Assembly: GCA_020025235.1 (NCBI GenBank)
Contig: JAHHSL010000029.1
Coordinates: forward strand, 1-24,987
DNA: 24,987 nucleotides
Direction of reading: 5' to 3'
Source of the DNA: Ruthenibacterium sp.
Lineage (GTDB): Bacteria > Bacillota > Clostridia > Oscillospirales > Ruminococcaceae
The notes beneath the pieces were generated by a model. It was not told the DNA's origin, made no database searches, and saw only the letters and a program-made list of their open reading frames with translations. A program made the position numbers and the translations under genes. Of this stretch, positions 7,343-14,895 are shown piece after piece (the first letter of the stretch is position 1; every line of letters starts with the position of its first letter).

Positions 7343-7606
7343 TTATTCAGCGGCTTTGTTTGCAGCCTTAGCCAGACGAGAAGCCTTGCGGGAAGCCGTG
7401 TTCTTATGAATCACGCCTTTGCTTGCAGCCTTGTCGATAGCAGAGACAGCAGCCTTCACAGCAGCGTCCTTATCAGCGGCGCCGGCGGAAATGGCGGCGT
7501 CTGCCTTCTTGACGACTGTTTTCAGGTTGGACTTGATCGCTTTGTTGTGCATTGCTTCCTTCTTGGACTGCACGACACGGTCTTTCTGCGATTTAATATT
7601 AGGCAT
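7343..7606 (-). CDS. rpsT: 30S ribosomal protein S20
   Basis: An 87-residue basic protein with the S20 signature MPNIKSQKDRV at the start, a KSNLKTVVKKADAAI helix and the HKNTASRKASRLAKAAN end. S20 binds 16S rRNA early in small-subunit assembly. AAGGAGGTGG lies just before the ATG on the minus strand, and a good promoter is at 7643-7671. rpsT next to gpr is a conserved arrangement in spore formers. The low-degeneracy sequence, strong RBS and strong terminator fit a highly expressed gene. Confidence 0.98.
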   Translation of the reverse strand: MPNIKSQKDRVVQSKKEAMHNKAIKSNLKTVVKKADAAISAGAADKDAAVKAAVSAIDKAASKGVIHKNTASRKASRLAKAANKAAE

Positions 7607-7642
7607 CGTACCACCTCCTTAATACCCATAACAGTGCACTTT

Positions 7643-7671
7643 ATGATACCATTTTTCCGCAGATATGGCAA
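7643..7671 (-). promoter_or_regulatory. Sigma-A promoter of rpsT
   Basis: On the minus strand TTGCCA (7666-7671) and TATCAT (7643-7648) are 17 bp apart, giving a leader of about 30 nt before the ATG. Confidence 0.75.
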
Positions 7672-7678
7672 GTGTTTT

Positions 7679-7708
7679 TTGAGAAAAAGGCTTGAAAATC
7701 TGTATATA
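7679..7708 (+). promoter_or_regulatory. Possible promoter of gpr
   Basis: TTGAGA (7679-7684) and TATATA (7703-7708) are 18 bp apart. In Bacillus gpr is read by forespore sigma factors; I cannot assign a clear sigma-F or sigma-G site, so this vegetative-looking match is tentative. Confidence 0.35.
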
Positions 7709-7730
7709 TTTTTCAGAAAGGGATGTTTTC

Positions 7731-8516
7731 ATGGCTGTTTACACCGATATCGCCGCCGAATTCTATCCAAAAAACGGAAAATCCATGCCCCGGGGCGTGC
7801 AGGTAAGCGTATCTTCGCTGTACGGGCTGACGTGCACGCGCGTGCAGATCACCCGCAGCGGCCTTTTGCGCCCGAAAGGGACGTACCTTACGCTGGACAT
7901 GCCCGATTTTGCCCGCATCGACGAACACGACGAAGCATGCGTGCGCGCCGTGGCGTGCCAGCTGCGGCGGCTGCTGCCCGAAAAGGGCGCTGTTTTGGCG
8001 GCGGGCATCGGCAACCGTTCCGTGACGGCAGACGCCCTTGGCCCTGCGGCAGCCGATGGCATCTTCGTCACGCGGCACCTGTGTGAAAACAGCCCTTCGG
8101 ATATCCCGCTGCGCAGCGTTGCCGCCTTTTCGCCCGGTGTTGCCGGGGAAACCGGCTTTTCCTCCGCCGAACTGCTGCAAAGCGCCGTCAGCCGCTTTGC
8201 GCCCGCCGCGGTGCTTGTCATCGACAGCCTTTGCACCGGCGATGCGCGGCGGCTTGGGTGCAGCGTGCAGCTTTCCGACGCGGGGCTTTTCCCGCGCAGT
8301 GCGCCGCCGCTTACCAAAAAGACACTGGGTGTGCCCGTTGTTGCACTGGGCGTGCCCACGGTTATGGAGCACGCCCCCGGCGCGCAGGGGCTTGTGGTCA
8401 CCCCGCGCGAGATCGACGCCGTGATCCGGCACGCCGCCGCGCTTTTGTCCCTTGCCATCAACAAGGCGCTGCAGCCCGCGCTCACCGTGAAGGAGCTTTC
8501 GTTCCTGACGTCCTGA
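7731..8516 (+). CDS. gpr: GPR germination protease (A25), short form
   Basis: A 261-residue spore protease that degrades small acid-soluble spore proteins during germination. Family blocks in order: TYLTLDMPDF, AGIGNRSVTADALGP, VTRHLCE, AFSPGVAGETG, VLVIDSLCTGD, SVQLSDAGL, TLGVPVVALGVPTVM and VVTPREID. By alignment from memory with Bacillus GPR, the two catalytic aspartates are D101 and D165. The protein is about 100 residues shorter than Bacillus GPR. The N-terminal extension is only about 20 residues before the first conserved block, and the long insert between PTVM and VTP is missing. The ATG at 7731 has AAGGG about 8 nt upstream. It diverges from rpsT. SpoIIP, which often follows, is absent here. 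Confidence 0.93.
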   Translation: MAVYTDIAAEFYPKNGKSMPRGVQVSVSSLYGLTCTRVQITRSGLLRPKGTYLTLDMPDFARIDEHDEACVRAVACQLRRLLPEKGAVLAAGIGNRSVTADALGPAAADGIFVTRHLCENSPSDIPLRSVAAFSPGVAGETGFSSAELLQSAVSRFAPAAVLVIDSLCTGDARRLGCSVQLSDAGLFPRSAPPLTKKTLGVPVVALGVPTVMEHAPGAQGLVVTPREIDAVIRHAAALLSLAINKALQPALTVKELSFLTS

Positions 8517-8542
8517 AGTGCGCGGGTCTTGCCGCCGGCTGC

Positions 8543-8640
8543 CCGCCGTTTTCCGCACCGTGACACCGCCTGCGGGCTGCCGCGGCGCATGCTGCACGCC
8601 ATTCCGGTTTTCCCCGCCGCGCCGCCGTTTTTCCGCACCG
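8543..8640 (+). repeat. Short direct repeat downstream of gpr
   Basis: CCGCCGTTTTCCGCACCG at 8543-8560 recurs with one extra T at 8622-8640. The intervening bases are GC-rich with no gene and no clear terminator. Its role is unknown. Confidence 0.5.
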
Positions 8641-8668
8641 CTCAATTTTAAACTTTTTGTGACATCAA

Positions 8669-8697
8669 TTGACAAATCCCGAATTTTTCGATAAACT
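8669..8697 (+). promoter_or_regulatory. Promoter of the ABC exporter operon
   Basis: TTGACA (8669-8674) and TAAACT (8692-8697) are 17 bp apart in an AT-rich stretch that contrasts with its GC-rich surroundings. Transcription would begin near 8704, right at the edge of the first dyad operator, leaving a leader of about 80 nt. Confidence 0.65.
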
Positions 8698-8706
8698 TGA
8701 AAAGTT

Positions 8707-8728
8707 AAAGTTAGTAAATGCTAACTTT
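8707..8728. promoter_or_regulatory. Dyad operator 1, GTTAG-N6-CTAAC
   Basis: AAAGTTAG and CTAACTTT flank six bases, giving 8-bp arms. The core matches the second dyad at 8745-8760 when read on the opposite strand (shared pattern GTTAGCA-N-TT-N-CTAAC). It overlaps the predicted transcription start, as expected for a repressor site. GTTAG/CTAAC arms recall DtxR/IdeR-type iron boxes, but the regulator is not encoded here, so that assignment is inference. Confidence 0.65.
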
Positions 8729-8743
8729 TTCTTTTTACCTTAG

Positions 8744-8761
8744 AGTTAGCACTTTCTAACT
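8744..8761. promoter_or_regulatory. Dyad operator 2, AGTTAG-N6-CTAACT
   Basis: A second copy with 6-bp arms whose centre is 35 bp from that of the first, close to 3.3 helical turns. It lies in the leader, 10 nt before the GGAGG ribosome binding site of the first exporter gene. The T run after it could alternatively make it a weak hairpin attenuator. Confidence 0.6.
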
Positions 8762-8783
8762 TTTTTGGATGGAGGATTTCTTT

Positions 8784-10520
8784 ATGATGATCAACAAACG
8801 CCTGATCGGCATTGTTCCCGAAAGCAAAAAGTACATTGCGGGCAACGTTGTTTTTCAGTGGGCGTCCATGCTTGCCAATGCCGGGATGATCGCAGCGCTG
8901 GCTGTGTTCCTGCAGGCACTTTTAAAGGGTGAGGCCGCGCCGCGCGCGCTTTTGCTCCCCGTGGGGGCGGGCATCCTTTCCCTTGCCGTGCGCTGTGTGT
9001 GCAGCATCCTTGCCGCGCGCATGAGCTTTCTTGCCGCAAAAAGCATCAAGCTGACGCTGCGCACGCGCATTTACGAAAAGCTGCTGCGCCTTGGCCCTTC
9101 GTACAGCCGGCGCATTTCCACATCGGAGGTCGTGCAGTTTTCCACCGAGGGCGTGGAACAGCTGGAAAGCTACTTCGGCGCGTATCTGCCGCAGTTCTTT
9201 TACAGCATGATCGCCCCGCTGACGCTGTTCATCCTGCTCAGTCCGATCAGCCTGAAGGCCGCGGGCGCGCTGCTTTTGTGCGTGCCGCTGATCCCGATTT
9301 CGATTGCCGCCGTGCAGACCTTTGCCAAAAAGCTGCTGGGCAAATACTGGGGACAGTATGCGGCGCTGGGCGATACTTTCCTTGAAAATCTGCAGGGGCT
9401 TACCACGCTGAAAATTTATGAAGCGGACGGCGCAAAGCACAAGGAAATGAACCGTGAAGCCGAAAACTTCCGCAGGATCACCATGCGTGTCCTGACGATG
9501 CAGCTCAATTCCATTACGATCATGGATCTTGTTGCATACGGCGGCGCGGCGCTCGGCATGATCCTGGCCGTGCGGGAATTTGCCGCGGGCGCCGTCAGCT
9601 TTGCGGGCTGCTTTGGCATCATCCTGCTTTCCGCCGATTTCTTTCTGCCGATGCGCCAGCTCGGCTCGTATTTCCACATTGCCATGAACGGCATGGCCGC
9701 AAGCGATAAGATCTTTGCCATGCTCGATCTGCCCGAGGACGACGCCGGCACAAAAACGGCCGTGGGCGGCAGCCTTTCCTGCCGCGGGCTGCGTTTTTCC
9801 TATAACGAGGACCGCGAAGTGCTGCACGGCGTGGATATGGAATTTGCGCAGGGCATGATGACCGCGATCGTCGGGGAATCCGGCTGCGGCAAATCGACCG
9901 TCGCTTCGATCCTGACGGGACGCAGCCGCGGCTACATCGGCAGCGCCGCGCTTTCCGGCACCGAAATTTCCGAGCTTTCCGGCGAAAGCCTGCTGCGCAC
10001 GATCACCTATGTCGGCTCCAACGGCTATGTGCTTGCGGGCAGCATTGCCGAATGTCTGCGCACCGCAAAGCCCGGCGCATCCGACGATGAGCTGTGGGCC
10101 GTGCTTGAGCGCGTGCGCCTTGCGGGCTTTGTGCGCGCCCAGCAGGGGCTGGATACCCCCGTTTCGGCGGGCGGCACCAATCTTTCGGGCGGGCAGCGCC
10201 AGCGCCTGTGCCTTGCACGCGCGCTTTTGCACGATACGCCCTGCTATGTGTTTGATGAAGCGACAAGCAACATCGACGTCGAAAGCGAAAACGATATCAT
10301 GGACGAGATCCGCGCCCTTGCAAAAACGCGCACGGTCATCGTCATCACGCACCGCCTTGCAAACGTGACGGACGCCGCCAAGATCTATGTTATGGAAGCG
10401 GGCGCGTGCACCGAAGCCGGCACGCACGAAGAACTGCTGCAACACGCAGGCGCGTATGCCGCGCTTTGGGAAAGCCAGCAGAAGCTGGAACAGTTTGCAT
10501 CCGGGGAGGTAATGGCATGA
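8784..10520 (+). CDS. ABC exporter half-transporter, CydD-like (permease + ATPase)
   Basis: A 578-residue fused protein. The membrane domain (about residues 15-310) contains the CydD-like blocks STEGVEQLESYFGAYLPQFF, FAKKLLGKYWGQYAALGD, FLENLQGLTTLKIYEADG and SITIMDLVAYGGAALG. The ATPase domain (about 330-560) has Walker A GESGCGKST near 365, signature LSGGQRQR near 466, Walker B with catalytic Glu in CYVFDEATSNID near 490, and the switch His in THR near 521. ATG 8784 is chosen because GGAGG at 8771-8775 is 8 nt away. It overlaps the next gene by ATGA, so the two halves form a heterodimer. CydDC exports thiols and supports haem protein assembly in other bacteria. Whether this pair does so is unproven; no cydAB genes are in the window. 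Confidence 0.88.
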   Translation: MMINKRLIGIVPESKKYIAGNVVFQWASMLANAGMIAALAVFLQALLKGEAAPRALLLPVGAGILSLAVRCVCSILAARMSFLAAKSIKLTLRTRIYEKLLRLGPSYSRRISTSEVVQFSTEGVEQLESYFGAYLPQFFYSMIAPLTLFILLSPISLKAAGALLLCVPLIPISIAAVQTFAKKLLGKYWGQYAALGDTFLENLQGLTTLKIYEADGAKHKEMNREAENFRRITMRVLTMQLNSITIMDLVAYGGAALGMILAVREFAAGAVSFAGCFGIILLSADFFLPMRQLGSYFHIAMNGMAASDKIFAMLDLPEDDAGTKTAVGGSLSCRGLRFSYNEDREVLHGVDMEFAQGMMTAIVGESGCGKSTVASILTGRSRGYIGSAALSGTEISELSGESLLRTITYVGSNGYVLAGSIAECLRTAKPGASDDELWAVLERVRLAGFVRAQQGLDTPVSAGGTNLSGGQRQRLCLARALLHDTPCYVFDEATSNIDVESENDIMDEIRALAKTRTVIVITHRLANVTDAAKIYVMEAGACTEAGTHEELLQHAGAYAALWESQQKLEQFASGEVMA

Positions 10521-12178
10521 AACAGGAACGAAGCGGTTTTACCGTAATGCGCCGTCTGATCGGCCTTGTGCGCCCGCTGGCACCGTTTATGGTGCTTGCC
10601 GTGACACTGGGCGTTGCGGGCTTTGTGTGCGCGATTTTTCTAACGATCTTCGGCGGCTGGGCGATGCTGGATGTTCTGGGCCTGCCCGCACCCGCCGCGG
10701 CGGGCACGCTGTTTATCCTTGCGGGCGCCGCCGCGCTGCTGCGCGGTGTGCTGCGCTATGGTGAACAGGCCTGCAACCATTACATTGCCTTCAAGCTGCT
10801 GGCTCTGGTGCGCGACAAGGTGTTCGGCGCCTTGCGCCGCCTTTGCCCCGCAAAACTGGAAGGGCGCGATAAGGGCGATCTGATCGCCGTCATCACCGCA
10901 GACGTCGAGCTGCTGGAGGTATTCTACGCGCACACGGTTTCGCCCGTGCTGATCGCGATCTGCATGTCGCTTGGCATGAGCATCTTCATCGGCAGCTATC
11001 ATCCGCTGCTGGGCGTGTGCGCCGCGGCGGCATATCTTACGATCGGCGGGGCGCTGCCGATCTTTATCTCCCGCATTTCCGGTTCTTCCGGCAATGAATT
11101 CCGCGCGAAGGCCGGCCGCCTGAGCGGCTATGTACTGGACAGCCTGCGCGGCGTGCGCGAGGTGCTGCAGTACGATTCCGGCGCGGCGCGCGTGGAGGGT
11201 CTGCGCGCAGGCACCGAAGACCTGCTTGCCACCGAAGAGGGCATGAAGAAAAAGGCCGCATCCGGCATGGCGCTGACAAACGGCCTGATCATCGTGTTCG
11301 GCCTTGTGATGCTGTGCGCTTCGTCGGCGCTGTACTTTGCCGGCAAGGTCGGCTTTGAGGGCGTGCTGATCCCCGTCATTGCGATGATGAGCTCGTTCGG
11401 GCCGGTGGTGGCGCTGGCAAACCTTGGCAGCACACTGCAGAACACCCTTGCCGCGGGCAACCGCGTGCTGGATATCCTGGATGAAACCCCGCTTGTGCCG
11501 GAGGTGACGGACTGCGAGCCCACCGTATTCACGGGCGCTTCGTGCGAAAACGTCTCGTTCGCCTATGATGAAGAAGAGATCCTGCACGACGTCAGCCTGA
11601 CGGTGCCCAAGGGCCGCGTGATCGGCATTACCGGGCGCAGCGGCAGCGGCAAATCGACCCTGCTGCGGCTGATGATGCGCTTTTGGGATGCAGACAGCGG
11701 CACGGTGCGTCTTTCCGGCCGCAGCGTAAAGCAGGTCAATACGCACGATCTGCGCCGTGCCGAGGGCTTCGTCACACAGGATACGCATCTGTTCCACGAC
11801 AGCATCGCCAACAATCTGCGCATTGCAAAGCCCGCGGCAACCGATGAAGAACTGGTCGCCGCGTGCAAAAAAGCGTCGGTGCATGATTTCATCCTGACAC
11901 TGCCGCAGGGCTATGATACGCCCGTGGGCGAGCTGGGCGATACGCTTTCCAGCGGCGAGCGCCAGCGTCTGGGGCTTGCGCGCGCATTTCTGCACGATGC
12001 GCCGATGCTTTTGCTGGACGAACCGACCAGCAACCTTGACAGCCTGAACGAAGGCGTGATCCTTTCTTCGCTTGCGCGCGAACGCGGCGATAAGACGATC
12101 GTTCTGGTTTCGCACCGCGCGTCCACCATGGCGCTGGCAGACGACGTGTACTCCGCTGAAAGGGGACGTGTGAGCTGA
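10517..12178 (+). CDS. ABC exporter half-transporter, CydC-like partner
   Basis: A 553-residue fused permease-ATPase. Hydrophobic helices fill about residues 18-300. The ATPase domain shows Walker A GRSGSGKST near 375, a Q-loop in FVTQDTHLF, signature LSSGERQR near 476, Walker B MLLLDEPTSNLD near 498, and the switch His in SHR near 532. The signature is LSSGE instead of LSGGQ, a common mild difference in heterodimeric exporters. The ATG overlaps the stop of the first half, with GGGGAGG at 10503-10509. The next gene again overlaps by one base. Both ATP sites look complete. The substrate cannot be read from sequence. Confidence 0.88.
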   Translation: MKQERSGFTVMRRLIGLVRPLAPFMVLAVTLGVAGFVCAIFLTIFGGWAMLDVLGLPAPAAAGTLFILAGAAALLRGVLRYGEQACNHYIAFKLLALVRDKVFGALRRLCPAKLEGRDKGDLIAVITADVELLEVFYAHTVSPVLIAICMSLGMSIFIGSYHPLLGVCAAAAYLTIGGALPIFISRISGSSGNEFRAKAGRLSGYVLDSLRGVREVLQYDSGAARVEGLRAGTEDLLATEEGMKKKAASGMALTNGLIIVFGLVMLCASSALYFAGKVGFEGVLIPVIAMMSSFGPVVALANLGSTLQNTLAAGNRVLDILDETPLVPEVTDCEPTVFTGASCENVSFAYDEEEILHDVSLTVPKGRVIGITGRSGSGKSTLLRLMMRFWDADSGTVRLSGRSVKQVNTHDLRRAEGFVTQDTHLFHDSIANNLRIAKPAATDEELVAACKKASVHDFILTLPQGYDTPVGELGDTLSSGERQRLGLARAFLHDAPMLLLDEPTSNLDSLNEGVILSSLARERGDKTIVLVSHRASTMALADDVYSAERGRVS

Positions 12179-12528
12179 TGCCGAAAGCGGTGGATATCGA
12201 GGCAAAGCGCCTGCGGGAAAAGCGCATGGTGCGCGATATGATCGGGCTTTACTGCCGCAAAAATCACGGTACGCGCGGCACGCTGTGCCCCGAATGTGCG
12301 GCGCTTGCCGATTACGCCATGCAGCGCAGCGATCACTGCCCGTTTATGGAAACAAAGACCTTCTGCTCGAACTGCAGGGTGCACTGCTATAAACCCGAAA
12401 TGCGCGAAAAGATCCGCATGGTCATGCGGTTTTCCGGCCCGCGCATGATCTTTCATCACCCCGTTGCCGCCGTGCGGCATCTGATCGAATCGAAACGCGA
12501 ACAAAAACGAATGGAGAAACAACAATGA
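12178..12528 (+). CDS. YgbA-type nitrous oxide-stimulated promoter family protein
   Basis: A 116-residue cytoplasmic protein with a compact cysteine-rich core: YCRKNHG, LCPECAALADYA, HCPFMETKTFCSNCRVHCY and then RIRMVMRFSGPRMIFHHP-like basic and aromatic residues. This pattern is that of the family named after E. coli YgbA (nitrous oxide-stimulated promoter). Seven cysteines in CxxC-like spacing suggest binding of zinc, an iron-sulphur cluster or another metal, but no biochemical role is established to my knowledge. The ATG shares its A with the preceding ABC stop (TGATG), and the stop overlaps the next gene (ATGA). It is therefore made together with the exporter and the YbaN-like protein. 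Confidence 0.85.
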   Translation: MPKAVDIEAKRLREKRMVRDMIGLYCRKNHGTRGTLCPECAALADYAMQRSDHCPFMETKTFCSNCRVHCYKPEMREKIRMVMRFSGPRMIFHHPVAAVRHLIESKREQKRMEKQQ

Positions 12529-12944
12529 AGCTCTTTTACATCGTGCTGGGCTGTATTTCCCTTGGCGTCGGCGCTGTGGGCGCGGTTCTGCCGCTTCTGC
12601 CCGCCTTTCCCTTTCTGATGCTTGCCGCCTTCTGCTTTGCGCGCAGCAATGAAAAGCTGCACACCTGGTTCATCCACACACAGCTGTACCAGAAAAACCT
12701 TGCCAGCTTTGTGCACGGCAAGGGCATGACAAAGCAGGCAAAGATCCGCGTGCTGACGGCGATCACCCTCACCATGGGCATCGGCTTTCTGATGATGGGG
12801 CGCGTGCCGGTCGGGCGCATCGTGCTTGCCGTTGTGTGGGTGCTGCATGTGATCTACTTTGCCTTCGGCGTGCGCACGATCAGCCCCGAAGAACACAATG
12901 TCGTACTGGATTCGCTCAATTCCGACAGCGACGCGGCGGCGTAA
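12525..12944 (+). CDS. YbaN/DUF454 family membrane protein
   Basis: A 139-residue inner-membrane protein. The N-terminal hydrophobic stretch (residues 3-40) contains the DUF454 hallmark GAVGAVLPLLPAFPFLMLAAFCFARSN, followed by the soluble segment LHTWFIHTQLYQKNLASF and two further helices near 80-120. Family function is not established. It ends an operon in which all four genes overlap by one to four bases, so it is likely to work with the ABC exporter. GGAG about 10 nt upstream provides the ribosome binding site. A terminator follows at 13009. Confidence 0.87.
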   Translation: MKLFYIVLGCISLGVGAVGAVLPLLPAFPFLMLAAFCFARSNEKLHTWFIHTQLYQKNLASFVHGKGMTKQAKIRVLTAITLTMGIGFLMMGRVPVGRIVLAVVWVLHVIYFAFGVRTISPEEHNVVLDSLNSDSDAAA

Positions 12945-13008
12945 CGCGCGGCACTGTTCTGCTTTTAAAAAACACTGCTCTGGGCGTATCCTTCCGCCCC
13001 GGTGAAAG

Positions 13009-13050
13009 ACGGCGCACAGGGAAACTTTCCTGTGCGCCGTTTCCTTTTGC
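13009..13050 (+). terminator. Terminator of the ABC exporter operon
   Basis: A 12-bp stem (13009-13020 with 13029-13040) with an eight-base loop is followed by TTCCTTTTGC. The T run is imperfect but the stem is strong. Confidence 0.7.
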
Positions 13051-13092
13051 TTTAAAACCCCGTTTTCCCCTGCGCACTGCCGCACCTTTTTG

Positions 13093-13101
13093 TGCTATAC
13101 T
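13093..13101 (+). promoter_or_regulatory. Extended -10 upstream of the ECF sigma gene
   Basis: TG-C-TATACT is a good extended -10 about 75 nt before the sigma factor start. No clear -35 accompanies it. A separate CTGTAACGAA at 13121-13130 resembles the TGTAAC -35 of some ECF promoters (for example B. subtilis SigX), and a similar sequence recurs before the gene at 14978, but -10 matches are poor. Confidence 0.45.
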
Positions 13102-13174
13102 GAAAAAAATTTTATTTTTCCTGTAACGAAATGCCCCGCCCGCGGATATATGGGCAGAAGGAGGTGGAAAGCCC

Positions 13175-13660
13175 TTGCGTGATATGGAATCCATTTACAA
13201 AGAACACGCGCAGACCGTTTACAAATTTCTGCTTGCGCAGACGCACAGCGCCGATCTTGCCGAAGAACTGACGCAGGAGACGTTTTATCAGGCCGTGCGC
13301 TCGATCGACCGCTTCGATGCAAACTGCAAAATGTCGGTCTGGCTGTGCCAGATCGCAAAGCACCTGTGGTATCAGCATCTGCGCCGGCAAAAGCGGGAGA
13401 TCCCCTCCGACGACGACGCGTTCGAGCTGCCGCTGCCCTCTGCCGAAGAGGAATCCATGGGGGATATCGGACGGCTGGAGCTTTTGAAGCTTGTCCATTC
13501 ACTGGGCGAGCCCGCGCGCGAAGTGGTGTATCTTCGTGCGTTCGGGGGGCTTTCCTTCCGCGAGATCGGCGACGTTTTCGGCAAAAGCGAAAACTGGGCG
13601 CGCGTGACTTTCTACCGCGGAAAAGAACGATTAAAAGGAGGCGTTATTGATGAAACATGA
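13175..13660 (+). CDS. ECF-subfamily RNA polymerase sigma factor
   Basis: A 161-residue sigma-70 family protein of the extracytoplasmic function type. Region 2 spans about residues 5-75 (YKFLLAQTHSADLAEELTQETFYQAVRSIDRF, then WLCQIAKHLWYQHLRRQKR). Region 4 covers about 105-155 (LEPAREVVYLRAFGGLSFREIGDVFGKSENWARVTFYRGKERL-like helix-turn-helix). The TTG start at 13175 is supported by AAGGAGGTGG at 13158-13167, 10 nt after its core; the ATG at 13184 is too far away. The stop lies inside the next gene, a zinc-finger anti-sigma factor, giving an 11-base overlap. The pair is therefore a standard envelope-signal module. Confidence 0.94.
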   Translation: MRDMESIYKEHAQTVYKFLLAQTHSADLAEELTQETFYQAVRSIDRFDANCKMSVWLCQIAKHLWYQHLRRQKREIPSDDDAFELPLPSAEEESMGDIGRLELLKLVHSLGEPAREVVYLRAFGGLSFREIGDVFGKSENWARVTFYRGKERLKGGVIDET

Positions 13661-14774
13661 TCTGCCGTGCGCCGTTGTGCGCGATCTTATGCCCTCGTAT
13701 ATAGAGGGGCTGACGGAGCCGGAAACCACCGGCGCCGTAACCGATCATCTTGCGGGATGTGATGCATGCCGCAGCCTGTGTGAATCCATGCGCGCGCCGC
13801 AGCCCGTGCCCGACGCCGCAGAAAACGCAAAAGAGGTGGACTACCTGAAAGCCGTGCGCCGCAAAAACCGCCGGCGCATCCTGCTTGCCGCGCTGGGCAC
13901 GGCGCTTGTGCTGATCGGCGCGCTGCTGTGCCAGGTGTTCGTCATCGGGACGGCGGTGCCGGACGGGCGCATGGACGCATCCGCCGAACTTGCGGACGGC
14001 AACGGGGACGGCATTGTGGGGGATGCGCTTGTCATCCGCGCCATGAACCCCGGCTCTGCCAAGGGCTACACCGGCTGGAAAACCGTCATATCGGACGGCG
14101 TTGCCGAGATCACCGCGCGCGAAGTGCTGGTATCCGCGCTGAACCGGAACGGCTTGGCCAACCGCCAGATCTCTCTGGACGGCCTGCACGAGGTGCGGGT
14201 GTTCGGCGTGACGGTGTGGCAGGACGGCACCGTGATCCACCCCGCCGTGATGCGCATGTACGAAGCCCGCACCCCGTATATGGGTTCGATGTGGAAGCTG
14301 AACCTCGTCGATCAGACCGTGCAGCTGCCGGAAGCATCGTTCACGAACGAGCTGTTCACCGACAAAGAGCCGTATGCGCGCGCGCTTTATTTTGAACGCA
14401 CCCTGACGCCGGAGGAAAACGCGCAGATGCGCCGTGCTGCGGCGCGGATGCTGGCACTGGTGGATAATCTTTCCGAAGTGCGCTGGACATGGCCCGCCGA
14501 AGGCGGCACCGAAAGCGCTTCGCTGAACGTGGATGACGTAAACGCCCTGCTGGGCGATATGCTCGCGGCGCATGCAAAGCTTGACACGCCGGTGAGCGAA
14601 TGTCTTATCTGCCATTCCGGCGATATGCTCAAGGCGCATACAAAGCTTGACCCCGCACCCGTGCCCGGCGGCGCTTCGTCCGTCAAGCAGTTCGGGCAAA
14701 GCCCCGCCGCCCTGCAGCTGTTTGATGCGCTTCTGCACGAGGATACGTTCCGCTTTGGCACACAAAATCCCTGA
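13650..14774 (+). CDS. Membrane-anchored zinc-finger anti-sigma factor
   Basis: A 374-residue single-pass protein. The N-terminal zinc-finger (residues 5-45) has C7, H33, C37 and C40, the HxxxCxxC of ZAS anti-sigma factors. A basic stretch KAVRRKNRRR precedes a transmembrane helix at about 77-99. The remaining 270 residues face outward with no domain I recognise. ATG 13650 has AGGAGG at 13636-13641, 8 nt upstream. It should hold the upstream ECF factor inactive until an envelope signal is sensed by the outer domain. The outer domain contains a recent-looking 22-residue tandem duplication near 302-345 (see repeat). Confidence 0.9.
   Translation: MKHDLPCAVVRDLMPSYIEGLTEPETTGAVTDHLAGCDACRSLCESMRAPQPVPDAAENAKEVDYLKAVRRKNRRRILLAALGTALVLIGALLCQVFVIGTAVPDGRMDASAELADGNGDGIVGDALVIRAMNPGSAKGYTGWKTVISDGVAEITAREVLVSALNRNGLANRQISLDGLHEVRVFGVTVWQDGTVIHPAVMRMYEARTPYMGSMWKLNLVDQTVQLPEASFTNELFTDKEPYARALYFERTLTPEENAQMRRAAARMLALVDNLSEVRWTWPAEGGTESASLNVDDVNALLGDMLAAHAKLDTPVSECLICHSGDMLKAHTKLDPAPVPGGASSVKQFGQSPAALQLFDALLHEDTFRFGTQNP
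14553..14684 (+). repeat. In-frame 66-bp tandem duplication in the anti-sigma gene
   Basis: Two adjacent 66-bp units (14553-14618 and 14619-14684) begin with nearly the same 33 bases, 30 of which are identical. They encode GDMLAAHAKLD and GDMLKAHTKLD. The rest of each unit has diverged. Period 66 keeps the frame, adding 22 residues. Confidence 0.8.
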
Positions 14775-14895
14775 ATCGGATACATTCTGCCGGAAAAACA
14801 CCTTTTTTCTATGCTTTCGGCATCGGAACGGCAGCTTCGGGCACTTTTGGATACAAGACCGAAACATTTGTATGGTATAAAATAATTACTGAAAT

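Noticed and set aside
7059..7409. 116-codon plus-strand frame between spoVAE and rpsT
   Set aside because: No ribosome binding site, runs through the rpsT terminator and into rpsT, and has no recognisable protein features.
8922..12205. Long minus-strand frames (507 and 521 codons) opposite the ABC exporter genes
   Set aside because: Shadows of the two ABC genes, whose Walker and signature motifs are intact on the plus strand.
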